From Methylocapsa sp. (GTDB lineage: Bacteria; Pseudomonadota; Alphaproteobacteria; Rhizobiales; Beijerinckiaceae): a DNA stretch of 15,837 bases. Under the pieces are notes generated by a model. That model was not told the origin of the DNA. It did not search any database and saw only the letters and a list, made by a program, of their open reading frames with translations. Below are positions 1 through 7,481 of this stretch, in pieces (the stretch's first letter is position 1; the number at the start of each line of letters is the position of its first letter). The DNA lies in NCBI GenBank assembly GCA_003162995.1, contig PLUZ01000445.1, positions 871-16,707 on the forward strand. The letters run 5' to 3'. The translations under genes and the position numbers were made by a program.

Positions 1-120
1 AACGTTTTTGTCCGATTGGGGCATGAACCCGGTCAAAACTGATTGCTCACACATCAGCGCCCGGAGACGTGGCACATTTACCAAATCCTTCGATCAATCG
101 TCGCACTGCGATCAAATGCG

Positions 121-135
121 TTAAGGTGATCTTAA
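121..135. promoter_or_regulatory. CtrA-like box (TTAA-N7-TTAA)
   Basis: The sequence reads TTAAGGTGATCTTAA. This is an exact TTAA-N7-TTAA spacing, the core of the CtrA binding site known from alphaproteobacteria, and also a perfect TTAAG/CTTAA dyad. It lies 70 to 110 bases upstream of the plausible starts of the PilZ gene. Assignment to CtrA is by motif only. A good AGGAGG-like stretch (GGAGGAA near 148-154) lies between the box and the gene but has no convincing start codon behind it. Confidence 0.4.
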
Positions 136-203
136 TCCAGCCTCGCCGGAGGAACCCTGTCCGCCGGTTGCTGGTGTAAGCCACTCGCCGACGAGCTTTA
201 CCA

Positions 204-653
204 TTGCATCACCCAAGACCACAAAGCAGAAGCGCCGATCGCCCCGTGATCGATGCCATCAAACGCGATCGCCCCGGTGATGGCGGCGCGCGCCACGATT
301 TCACCTATTGCGAGGTCAAGCCGAAGGATGCGGGTGATAAGCGCTCGGCGCCCCGGCGCCGGACGCGTCTGCGTTCGGGCAAGCTCCTCGATCCGCGCAA
401 CGCGCTTCTGATCGATTGCCAAATTTATGATCGCTCCGAGAAAGGCGCGCGCATCCGGCTGATCGGGGAGTGTCCGGTGCCCCGCAGCATCCGTCTCTAT
501 GAAGAGTCGCCGGAGCGGCTTCTCGAAGCCAATGTCGTCTGGCGCAAGGATCGCGAGATCGGACTCTGTTTCACTCCCGGCGCACAGCCACGCTCGATCA
601 GCAAGGCGCAGCTGGCACATCTGCGCGGCCATTTTAACAGGGCCGGAAACTAA
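204..653 (+). CDS. PilZ-domain protein (probable c-di-GMP receptor)
   Basis: This is a small cytosolic protein of up to 149 residues, predicted to bind cyclic di-GMP and pass the signal to a partner. The sequence shows both halves of the PilZ signature: an arginine cluster RRRTRLR at residues 51-57 (RxxxR) and DRSEKG at 76-81, matching (D/N)xSxxG. The usual closing strand VVWRKDREIGLCF follows at about 111-123. The first 45 residues are polar and of low identity, so the real start is unclear: TTG at 204 is the first possible start after an in-frame stop, and GTG at 246 is an alternative. Neither has a strong Shine-Dalgarno sequence. The gene lies 126 bp upstream of a GT41 glycosyltransferase on the same strand. 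PilZ proteins often control motility, exopolysaccharide or glycosylation, but the partner here is not shown by the sequence. Confidence 0.72.
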   Translation: MHHPRPQSRSADRPVIDAIKRDRPGDGGARHDFTYCEVKPKDAGDKRSAPRRRTRLRSGKLLDPRNALLIDCQIYDRSEKGARIRLIGECPVPRSIRLYEESPERLLEANVVWRKDREIGLCFTPGAQPRSISKAQLAHLRGHFNRAGN

Positions 654-779
654 GCCCGCCTCGCAAATTTCTTCACTGGCGCAAAAATTGCTTTTACTTG
701 ACGTCCGACACTCTGCGGCGAGTCGCGCGTGGCCTTTTTGCCAAGACGACAGCAAATCCTCACCTGATCGATTGGCGCG

Positions 780-2141
780 ATGAAATCCCTGCACCGAAGC
801 CGCGAAATGTGTGAGTGGGATGAGTTTCCCCAAGCCACGGAGCTTATGCGCGATGTGCTGGCGCAGGGACTAGCGGGCCGGCTGCCGCCCTTCCAGTTTC
901 TGACGGCGCCCGATGTCAGCACCAGCGAGCAGCGCGACTGTTCCGAGCTTTGGACAAGGGATCGCCTCGCGCAGAGCGTGGCGATACGAGACGATCTCGC
1001 CTTTAGCTTCGATCGTGCCGCGCCCGGCAAAATCCGCATCGGCTATCTTTCAAACGACTTTCACGATCATGCGACGGTGCTGCTGCTGATCGAGACTTTC
1101 GAGGCGCATGATCGCGAGCGTTTCGAAGTGCATGGCTTTTCCTTCGGCGCCGACGACGGAAAGGCGATGCGCCGCCGCCTGTGCGATGCTTTCTTCGCCA
1201 TTCATGACGTCTCCGCGATGAGCGACATCGAGGCGGCGCGCGCCGTGTATGACGCGAAGATCGATATTCTCGTCGATCTCAAAGGATTCACGCAGGGCGC
1301 GCGGACCGGCATCATGATGCTGCATCCGGCCCCCATTCAAGTGAATTATCTCGGCTATCCGGGCACATTGGGCAGCGGCATTTGCGATTATATCATCACC
1401 GATCGCTACATGACGCCGATGGCGGCCGCGCCCGGATATTCGGAAGCCTTCGCCTATATGCCGCACTCCTACCAGCCGCATGGCCGGATGGGAGCGATTG
1501 GCCGAAAGCCTTCACGCGCGGAATCCGGCTTGCCGGACACAGGTTTCGTCTTCTGTTGTTTTAATCAAGCGTTCAAATTTACCCCTCGCATCTTCGATCT
1601 CTGGTGCCGCCTCCTGGAGGCGGCGCCCGGCAGCGTGCTTTGGCTGCTCTGCGCCGAGCGCGCGGAGGGCAATCTGCGGGGCGAGGCGCTGCAGCGCGGC
1701 ATCGCCATGAACCGCCTCGTCTTCGCGCCCGATATGGATCAGAGCGATCATCTCGGCCGGCTGCAACTCGCCGATCTCGTCCTCGATACGGCGCCCTATG
1801 GGGCGCACACCACGGCGAGTGACGCGCTTTGGGCTGGCGTGCCGATCGTGACCCAAGCCGGAGATACGTTTGCATCACGCGTCGCCGGCAGTCTTCTGCA
1901 TGCCGTCGGCCTTCCAGATTTGATCGCCGCAAATGAAGAGGACTATTTCACTCTGGCTGCGGGGCTGGCCGCCGAACCGGACCGGCTGGCCGCGTTGAAG
2001 GCTAAGCTCAAGCGCGAACGGCTGACCGCGCCTTTGTTCAATGTCGCCGCCTATACCCGCGCGCTCGAAAATCTCTACGAAACTATGTGGAGCCGCCGCA
2101 TCGATGGTGCCTGTACAGCGATATGGGCGGCAACCAAGTGA
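780..2141 (+). CDS. SPINDLY/OGT-like glycosyltransferase (GT41), no TPR domain
   Basis: The 453-residue protein has the catalytic half of the bacterial O-linked N-acetylglucosaminyltransferase SPINDLY family, which transfers a sugar from a nucleotide donor to Ser/Thr of proteins. Family landmarks in order are IRIGYLSNDFHDH at 85-97 with the conserved His region, APIQVNYLGYPGTLG at 184-198, FVFCCFNQAFKFTP at 256-269 with Lys266 at the place of the catalytic lysine of human OGT (K842), and DTAPYGAHTTASDALWAG at 336-353, the donor-binding stretch. Family members usually carry several TPR repeats before this part. Here the ORF begins directly at the post-TPR linker (MCEWDEF) and an in-frame stop lies 15 bases upstream of the ATG, so no TPR can be encoded. 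It could be a natural short form or an N-terminally truncated gene. Candidate targets such as flagellin or surface proteins are not in the window. Confidence 0.85.
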   Translation: MKSLHRSREMCEWDEFPQATELMRDVLAQGLAGRLPPFQFLTAPDVSTSEQRDCSELWTRDRLAQSVAIRDDLAFSFDRAAPGKIRIGYLSNDFHDHATVLLLIETFEAHDRERFEVHGFSFGADDGKAMRRRLCDAFFAIHDVSAMSDIEAARAVYDAKIDILVDLKGFTQGARTGIMMLHPAPIQVNYLGYPGTLGSGICDYIITDRYMTPMAAAPGYSEAFAYMPHSYQPHGRMGAIGRKPSRAESGLPDTGFVFCCFNQAFKFTPRIFDLWCRLLEAAPGSVLWLLCAERAEGNLRGEALQRGIAMNRLVFAPDMDQSDHLGRLQLADLVLDTAPYGAHTTASDALWAGVPIVTQAGDTFASRVAGSLLHAVGLPDLIAANEEDYFTLAAGLAAEPDRLAALKAKLKRERLTAPLFNVAAYTRALENLYETMWSRRIDGACTAIWAATK

Positions 2142-2254
2142 CGCTTCCTTCGGCGGCAAGGCCCGCGTAAAAGCACGCGCGTGACAAGCCCCGCCAGCGG
2201 CGGTTATCGTGCCCGGAGGCAGCCTCCCCGAAACTGCCGAACGAGGACCTGACA

Positions 2255-2719
2255 ATGAGCCGTCCACCGCTTCCCCCCTTCACCGCCGAAACTGCCGCCG
2301 AGAAGGCGCGTCTGGCCGAAGACGCATGGAACACGCGCGATCCCGCGCGCGTCGCGCTTGCCTATACGGAAGACAGCCGCTGGCGCAATCGCGCGGAGTT
2401 TTTCCAGGGCCGCGCGGCCATCGAGGTGTTCCTGACACGCAAGTGGCATCGTGAGCTTGACTACCGCTTGATCAAGGAACTCTGGACTTTTCGCGATAAT
2501 CGCATTGCCGTGCGCTTCGCCTATGAGTGGCATGACGACAGCGGCTCCTGGTTCCGCAGCTACGGCAATGAGAACTGGGAATTCGACGAGTACGGGCTGA
2601 TGCGTCTGCGCATCGCCAGCATCAACGATTTGCCAATCAAGGAAAGCGAGCGCAAGTACCACTGGCCGCTTGGCCGCCGCCCCGACGATCATCCGTCTTT
2701 GGGCGATCTCGGGTTTTGA
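2255..2719 (+). CDS. DUF1348 family protein (NTF2/SnoaL-like fold)
   Basis: The 154-residue protein matches the DUF1348 group of the nuclear transport factor 2-like superfamily. Its features in order are a helical start with [17 protein letters not shown] at about 24-40, [18 protein letters not shown] at 46-63, a tryptophan-rich core around [22 protein letters not shown] (residues 89-110), and a C-terminal stretch ending in [13 protein letters not shown]. Length is typical for the family and the ORF is intact. The biochemical role of DUF1348 proteins is not settled; the fold suggests a small cavity for a ligand or substrate. The ATG at 2255 has GAGGA at 2244-2248 with good spacing. It is followed after 36 bp by a broken oxidoreductase gene on the same strand, so the two may once have been co-transcribed. 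Confidence 0.85.
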   Translation: MSRPPLPPFTAETAAEKARLAEDAWNTRDPARVALAYTEDSRWRNRAEFFQGRAAIEVFLTRKWHRELDYRLIKELWTFRDNRIAVRFAYEWHDDSGSWFRSYGNENWEFDEYGLMRLRIASINDLPIKESERKYHWPLGRRPDDHPSLGDLGF

Positions 2720-2742
2720 GCATGATCCAAAAAAGTTGCAGT
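2719..2742. repeat. Fragment of GAGCATGATCC-type intergenic repeat
   Basis: GAGCATGATCCAAAAAAGTTGCAG begins at the last base of the DUF1348 stop codon. It resembles one arm of the palindromic repeat at 8430-8530 (GCATGATC...GAAAAGT). Elements of this kind are, from memory, scattered between genes in Hyphomicrobiales. Only one arm is present here, so it is probably a degenerate copy. Confidence 0.4.
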
Positions 2743-2755
2743 GGAGGCGCAAGCG

Positions 2756-3782
2756 ATGCGACAGATCTGGATCACGAAATTTGGTCCGCCCGAGGTTCTT
2801 GCCGTCAGTCAAGCGCCCGATCCCGAGCCAAAGCCGGGTGAAGTTCGCATTCGGGTCGAAGCGAGCGGCGTCAATTTCGCGGATATCGTTGGCCGCGTGG
2901 GCTTCTATCCGGACCTGCCGCCGATTCCGGTTGTACCTGGTTACGAGGTCAGCGGACGCATTGATGCCGTTGGCGCAGATGTTGATACGAGTTGGATCGG
3001 CCGCGATGTCCTGGCGATGACCCGGTTCGGCGGCTATGCGGACGTGATTTGCGTAGCGGTGCAACAGATCTTCGCCCGCCCGCCGAGCATGTCCGCCTTG
3101 GAAGCTGCAGCACTCCCGGTCAATTACTTCACTGCGTGGCAGCTTGTGGTCGTCATGGGCGGCTTGAAACGGGGCGAGACCGTTCTCGTGCATTCGGCGG
3201 GCGGCGGCGTCGGCATCGCCGCGACGCAGATCGCTAGACATATCGGCGCCCGCGTCATCGGCCACGGCATCGGCGTCCAAACATGCCGAATTACGTGCTC
3301 TCGGTGTCGATCACTTGATCGACTACCGCAGGGAGGATTTCGAGATGCGGGCGCGTGAAATCACCAATGGCCGCGGCGTTGAACTCATTCTCGATGCCAT
3401 CGGTGGCGACTCGCTTAGGAAGGGATATCGCCTGCTCGCGCCGACCGGGCGGCTCGGCATGTTCGGTATTTCGTCAGCAGTGGCACAGAAGGAACGGCGT
3501 CTCCTCGACATGCTTGCAATGCTTGCCCGCACGCCCTGGCTTCAGTTCAACCCGATGTCGCTCATGAGCGCCAACAAGGGCGTCTTCGGTGTCAATTTGG
3601 GCCACCACCTTTGGGGCGAGATAGATCGCATCCGCGGCTGGGGCGAGCAATTGCTCGATCTGTGGGCACAAGGCGCCATCAAGCCGAAGATTGCGCGAAG
3701 CTTCACATTCGATGAAGCAGCCGATGCCCATCACTTCATCCAGGACCGCAAAAACATCGGCAAAGTTCTTCTCGTGCCCTAG
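2756..3782 (+). pseudogene. VAT-1/quinone-oxidoreductase-like zinc-free MDR, frameshifted
   Basis: This is a medium-chain dehydrogenase/reductase of the NADPH:quinone oxidoreductase (VAT-1-like) type. The N-terminal GroES-like part has VEASGVNFADIVGRVGFYP near residue 34 and PVVPGYEVSGRIDAVG near 58. The nucleotide-binding motif HSAGGGVGIAATQIA is at about 136-150. After GARVIG the frame is lost. One surplus C at about 3262-3263 (GGCCAC where GGCAC is needed) shifts the reading frame. Removing it gives GTASASKHAELRALGVDHL and then the intact second half (LILDAIGGDSLRKGYRLLAPTGRLG, VFGVNLGHHLWGE), for a full 341-residue protein ending at 3782. ATG 2756 is chosen because GGAGG lies at 2743-2747, 8 bases upstream; the GTG at 2741 lacks such a signal. 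A genuine pseudogene or a one-base sequence error are both possible. Confidence 0.85.
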
Positions 3783-3811
3783 GTCACGATGAATTGGGGA
3801 CCCGGTTAATC

Positions 3812-3832
3812 CAAGTGCAGGCGAGACACTTG
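3812..3832. other. Small hairpin between convergent genes
   Basis: CAAGTG (3812-3817) and CACTTG (3827-3832) form a perfect 6-bp inverted repeat with a 9-base loop, in the 118-bp gap between the oxidoreductase (plus) and PII (minus) genes. It lacks a clear T-run, so a terminator role is only possible. Nothing else in 3783-3900 is recognisable. Confidence 0.25.
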
Positions 3833-3900
3833 ATCTCTCTATGCGTGGATCTGCTCGCCATTATAGTCTAGCTCCTCTAGCTAACGACTCAGAGCTCGGG

Positions 3901-4239
3901 TTACAGTGCGGCGTTATCAGTCTCTCCAGTGCGAATCCGCATAGCGTGGTCGATATCCGCGACGAAAATCTTGCCGTCACCGATCTGACCCGTGGCTGCC
4001 GACCTCATGATCGCGTCGACGACCTTGTCGACGAGAGTGGCGGGAACCATGACTTCAATCTTGACCTTTGGAACAAAGCTTACCGAATTTTCGGTGCCAT
4101 AATAAATTTCGGCAGGCTCTTTCTGATGGCCGAATCCCATGACCTCGGTCATGTTTACGCCAGAAATGCCAACCTTCCTCAGCGCCTCCCCAACTTCTTC
4201 GAGTTTGAAGGGCTGGATGATGGCGACGACGCGTTTCAT
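3901..4239 (-). CDS. PII nitrogen regulatory protein (GlnB/GlnK family), Tyr51 replaced by Asn
   Basis: At 112 residues it has exactly the classical PII length and aligns without gaps to E. coli GlnB. PII is a cytosolic homotrimer that binds ATP/ADP and 2-oxoglutarate and controls ammonium transport, glutamine synthetase adenylylation or other carbon/nitrogen targets. Conserved binding residues seen are Gln39, Lys58, the TGQIGDGKIFV segment (83-93, with Lys90) and RIRTGE (101-106). The T-loop is unusual (GHQKEPAEIYYGTENSVSF, 37-55): Arg38 is His, Gly41-His42 is Glu-Pro, and residue 51, the uridylylated Tyr in proteobacteria, is Asn. Tyr46 remains and Tyr47 is new. ATG 4239 has GGGAG 8 bases upstream. 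No amtB or glnA adjoins it, so it is a lone PII; glnB and glnK cannot be told apart. A possible small ORF lies 77 bp upstream on the same strand. Confidence 0.93.
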   Translation of the reverse strand: MKRVVAIIQPFKLEEVGEALRKVGISGVNMTEVMGFGHQKEPAEIYYGTENSVSFVPKVKIEVMVPATLVDKVVDAIMRSAATGQIGDGKIFVADIDHAMRIRTGETDNAAL

Positions 4240-4316
4240 GGGATCGCTCCCGGATTTGGAGGATTAGGCTTCGCTCCTCGCGCATCGGAACATTGCCAAA
4301 ACACCAAACATGTTGA

Positions 4317-4505
4317 TCAAGAATGTGCCACTGCCTCGTCGTCCCTGAGCAAAGAGGGAAAGTCCTTGCGGTTTCGCATCGGCTTTGTTGCCTCAAGCGC
4401 TGCCACGACTGCAGAAATCCCAATTTCTCGATAAAACTTAGAGTGGAGATCGCGCGATCGAACCGCAGCGGCAGCGGTTTGTGGAATGCTCTGTTCGTTT
4501 ACCAT
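4317..4505 (-). CDS. Small hypothetical protein upstream of PII
   Basis: This ORF encodes 62 residues from ATG 4505, or 66 from ATG 4517. The middle contains RSRDLHSKFYREIGISAVVAALE, a compact amphipathic helix-like stretch similar in flavour to short conserved hypothetical proteins with a YREIGI motif that I recall from Hyphomicrobiales; this is memory, not a search result. ATG 4505 is slightly preferred because GGA lies 7 bases upstream. It precedes the PII gene by 77 bp on the same strand and could share its transcript. No transmembrane segment, signal peptide or known domain is visible. No function can be assigned. Confidence 0.42.
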   Translation of the reverse strand: MVNEQSIPQTAAAAVRSRDLHSKFYREIGISAVVAALEATKPMRNRKDFPSLLRDDEAVAHS

Positions 4506-4558
4506 TGCTCTGTCCATTGCTGAATGTGTTTAACGCCGTCAAAACAGGCGTCTTCTAA

Positions 4559-4759
4559 TATTCGTCACTAACGCAGCAAATTGCGTGCCATGAGCAACGC
4601 CCGCAGACTCCGCGCGTTCTTGGTAAGGTGGTTTCCGACTGGGACACCCCGGAGCTCGTTGCAATCGAGGAAGGGTTCCAATTTGATGGGTCCGGACTCG
4701 CCAACGCCAATCGGCTTGCCGCCAAAGTGGGCGGCGCCACCCATGCGCGATGGCATTGA
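4559..4759 (+). pseudogene. Coding-like 3' fragment of an unrecognised gene
   Basis: The frame is open from 4559 (after TAA 4556-4558) to TGA 4757-4759 and translates to a plausible protein C-terminus containing RVLGKVVSDWDTPELVAIEE and GFQFDGSGLANANRLAAKVG. No ATG or well-placed GTG/TTG start exists in frame. The stop lies one base before the ATG of the hydrolase at 4761 (TGAcATG), the sort of tight junction seen in translationally coupled operon genes. This suggests the 3' end of a former upstream operon partner whose 5' part has been lost. I do not recognise the family. A chance open frame in GC-rich DNA cannot be excluded. Confidence 0.3.
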
Positions 4760-4760
4760 C

Positions 4761-5746
4761 ATGTCAGCTGCGACGGTTCCGCCGTTTCGGGAACGGGCAC
4801 CCTGGTTAGGGGGCGACCTGCAAACTCTGCGCAACGTCATGCGCGGTGCCCCGGCGGACCTGCCTGGCGGCGAGCGCCTGCTGCTGCCGATGCCCGACGG
4901 CGACCGGCTGGCGGCTCGGCTCGACCGGCCGGCCGGTCGCCCCATGGCAGGGCCGCTCATCGTTCTGCTGCATGGCCTCGCAGGCTCTGAGATGAGCGGA
5001 TCCGTGGTGGTGAGCATGCGGCATCTGGTCGGCCAAGGCTGGATGGTCTTACGCCTAAACCTGCGCGGGTCTCTCCCGTCGCGCCAGACCGCAGCCGGAC
5101 ATTATCATGCCGGGCGAACCGGAGATCTGGCAGATGCCCTGCGCGGACTTCCGGCTGAGTTCACCCGCTATGGGATTGTACTGCTTGGCCAATCGCTGGG
5201 CGGCAATCTCATACTGAAATTCATGGGCGAAGGCGGCATGGCCTGCCGGTGCTGGCCGCTGTCGCGGTGTCCACACCGATTGACCTCGCCGCGACCTGTG
5301 CCCGGATGATGATCCGGCGCAACTTTATCTACGAACGCTACATGCTCGATGCCATGAAACGTGAGGCGCTGGCGCCAGGCGCGGCGGTTAGCGCGGCCGA
5401 ACGGGCGGCCATCGCCGCCGCCAAGAATGTCTTTGAATTCGACGACCGCTTCATCGCGCCGCGCTTCGGCTACCGGGATGCTCAGGACTATTACGAAAGC
5501 AATGCCGCCAAGCATTTCCTTGCCGGCATCGCGCGGCCGACGCTGGTCCTGCACGCGTTGGATGACCCTTGGATTCCGGCGTCATGCTACACCGCGATCG
5601 ACTGGTCGCGCCTGCCGATGATCGAGGCGGTGCTGACCCCAGGCGGCGGGCATCTGGGCTTCCACGGCCGCGGCAGCCGCGTCCCTTGGCATGATCGGGT
5701 GACGGCGTGGTGGCTTGCGCGAAGGTTTCGGCTTGGACCAAATTAG
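4761..5746 (+). pseudogene. YheT-family alpha/beta hydrolase, frameshifted
   Basis: The gene encodes an alpha/beta-fold hydrolase of the YheT/ABHD group. The family start PPFRERAPWLGGDLQTLRN is at residues 7-25, the oxyanion region LLHGLAGSEMSG at 69-80, and the nucleophile elbow GQSLGG at 143-148 with Ser145. The frame breaks after FMGEGG. One C is missing at 5237/5238 (GGCATGG where GGCCATGG is needed). Restoring it gives EGGHGLPVLAAVAVSTPIDL and the complete second half, with the acid in ALDDPWIP (about 268-269) and catalytic His in GGGHLGFHGRG (His298), for 328 residues in all, a normal family length. The start ATG 4761 follows an upstream stop by one base; ATG 4743 in the same frame is an alternative. 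As written, the protein ends prematurely at 5309 and would lack two of three catalytic residues. Substrates of this family are poorly known (esters or lipids). Confidence 0.85.
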
Positions 5747-5862
5747 AAGAGACTGAGTGTCATGCGGCATCTTGGAATGAGATTTCTCTAGCCGCAACTA
5801 AGCTCCTGCCACGACGTCCGGTCGATCGCTGGCAGCTCGCTGTTCCGTTGCATGGCGTCCGC

Positions 5863-5897
5863 CAAAGCGGCGGGGATCGCCGCGAGCCCCGCCTTTG
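5863..5897. terminator. GC-rich hairpin between convergent genes
   Basis: GGCGGGG (5869-5875) pairs with CCCCGCC (5887-5893) around an 11-base loop, and flanking CAAAG/CTTTG can extend the stem with a bulge. A short TTT follows on the plus strand and GCTTTGG on the minus strand. It sits between the ends of the hydrolase (plus) and the peroxidase (minus) and may terminate both, although the T-runs are weak. Confidence 0.4.
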
Positions 5898-5902
5898 TCG
5901 TT

Positions 5903-6949
5903 TCACTTAGCCAGCGACGGCTCTGGTGTCGTATTGGTACGCACAGGGAGGACTGGATATTCGATCTTCGGCAGTTGCCCGGTCAACGTGCCGAGGAAGG
6001 CGACGATGTCGTCTTCTTCCTTGTCGGTCAGCTTGGCCCAGAGCTGCGAGGCGCCCATTACGCCGACCGCTTGCTTGAGGCTCCACACTTGCCCCGAATG
6101 GAAATATGGCGCCCGCAGCGCGACGTTGCGCAGCGGCGCGGCGCGGAACACATATTCGTCGCTCGCGGTCTTCGTCACCGCGAAGCGGCCCTTGTCGGCC
6201 GCCGGCAGCACGTCGGCACCCGGAGTCTCGACGACGCCGAACGGGAAATAGTCCTGGCCACCGACATTGATTCCATTGTGGCACGCCACGCAGCCCTTAT
6301 CTAGGAACAGCGTCAGACCCGCCTTCTCTTGGGCGTTGAGCGCATTTCCATCGCCTTCCAGGAACTGATCGAACTTGGAGGCCGGCGTGATCAGCGTCGC
6401 TTCGAACGCCTCGAGCGCCTTGGCGAAATTGTCGAACGTCACTGGCGAGGCCTCGTTGGGGAACGCCTTCTTGAACAAGGCGACATAATCCGGCATCGAC
6501 GAAAGCGTCTTGACGACGTGATCCGGCGTCGCGTTCATTTCCACGCTTGCCTGGACCGGACCCTTCGCCTGCGCCTTAAGGTCGGCGGCGCGGCCGTCCC
6601 AGAATTGCGCGACATTGAACACCGCATTGTAAACGGTCGGCGCGCGGCGCGGACCCTTCTGCCAGCCATGGCCGACCGAGGTCGGGCCAGCGTCGACGCC
6701 GCCGGTGGCGAGGTTGTGGCAGGTGTTGCAGCTGATGATCTCGCTCGCCGAAAGACGCGGATCGAAGAACAAGAGCTTGCCGAGATCGACCTTCTCATGC
6801 GTCACCGCGTTGTCCTTGACGGCGGGCACGACGGATGGGATCGGCTTAAGATCCTGCAACGCTCGTTTCATCAGATCGTTGTCGGCCCGGACCGGCGCCG
6901 TGGAAAGAGCCAGGATGGCGGCGATCGCGCCGGCAATGGCATAGCGCAT
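5903..6949 (-). CDS. Di-heme cytochrome c peroxidase (CcpA/MauG family)
   Basis: This is a periplasmic di-heme protein of 348 residues that would reduce hydrogen peroxide with electrons from small c-type cytochromes, or carry out a MauG-like oxidation. The N-terminus MRYAIAGAIAAILALSTAPV followed by RA is a signal peptide, with likely cleavage after the Ala near residue 22. Two heme c attachment sites are present, CNTCH (74-78) and CVACH (220-224). The conserved FWDGRA (116-121) lies between the hemes. The second-domain signature LRNVALRAPYFHSGQVWSLKQA (273-294) is followed by VMGASQ with Met298, a candidate axial ligand. ATG 6949 is preferred because it puts the signal peptide at the front; an in-frame TTG at 7039 would add 30 residues without a good ribosome site. 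Classical peroxidase versus MauG-like activity cannot be decided here; no mau genes adjoin. Confidence 0.88.
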   Translation of the reverse strand: MRYAIAGAIAAILALSTAPVRADNDLMKRALQDLKPIPSVVPAVKDNAVTHEKVDLGKLLFFDPRLSASEIISCNTCHNLATGGVDAGPTSVGHGWQKGPRRAPTVYNAVFNVAQFWDGRAADLKAQAKGPVQASVEMNATPDHVVKTLSSMPDYVALFKKAFPNEASPVTFDNFAKALEAFEATLITPASKFDQFLEGDGNALNAQEKAGLTLFLDKGCVACHNGINVGGQDYFPFGVVETPGADVLPAADKGRFAVTKTASDEYVFRAAPLRNVALRAPYFHSGQVWSLKQAVGVMGASQLWAKLTDKEEDDIVAFLGTLTGQLPKIEYPVLPVRTNTTPEPSLAK

Positions 6950-7204
6950 TTCGACAAGGATATACCGTTCCTTGCTCTTCCGGACGAAACTTGCAAGAGA
7001 TTGCAATGGATGGCCTGTATTCGTCGCCAGAGTACTCAATTTTCGACTCTTTTCCAGGGAACGACTCCTTAAGAATGTTTAGCAGCGAGTTGTGATCGCA
7101 ACCAGGTCGATGTCCTTGGAGCCGCGGCAAGATAGTATTGCTGCACTGCGAGGCCGCCGATTAGCAAATGTGGGCTGGTGAGTTTTTGGCCGATCTTAGC
7201 CAGA

Positions 7205-7268
7205 ATAGTTTTAGCCACGAAACTATCAAAGGGAGTCTTATCATATTGGCCTTGGCCTCAAAAACTAT
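7205..7268. repeat. ATAGTTT/AAACTAT repeats, possible operator
   Basis: ATAGTTT (7205-7211) and AAACTAT (7220-7226) form a perfect 7-bp inverted repeat with an 8-base spacer. A third half-site AAAACTAT occurs at 7261-7268. The arrangement resembles a regulator binding region, but no regulator gene is in the window. Confidence 0.3.
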
Positions 7269-7481
7269 CGATTTTCGTGCCTCTAGTGCACGTTCTTTTT
7301 TTCTCGGCAAGCGGTCAGGACGCTTCCGATTGCCGGGGATGAGTCAACCGCGTTACGCCGCCTTCTTCACCCCGTCACCCAATCTCCCGCAAAGCTCCTG
7401 CCGCGATTTCCGGCGTTCCTCTCTCACCGGTGCCCATCAAATTTTGGCATCCGTTCTCTTTGTATGCCCTCCACCTAAGAG

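Noticed and set aside
2204..3280. Minus-strand frame of 358 codons
   Set aside because: It is the shadow of the DUF1348 and oxidoreductase genes; no domain is visible in its translation.
4240..4316. Possible sigma54 promoter upstream of PII (TGGCAATGTTCCGATGC)
   Set aside because: The GG-GC spacing is 12 bases, not the required 10.
6329..7072. Long plus-strand frame of 247 codons
   Set aside because: It lies antisense to the di-heme peroxidase, whose heme motifs and signal peptide are unmistakable.
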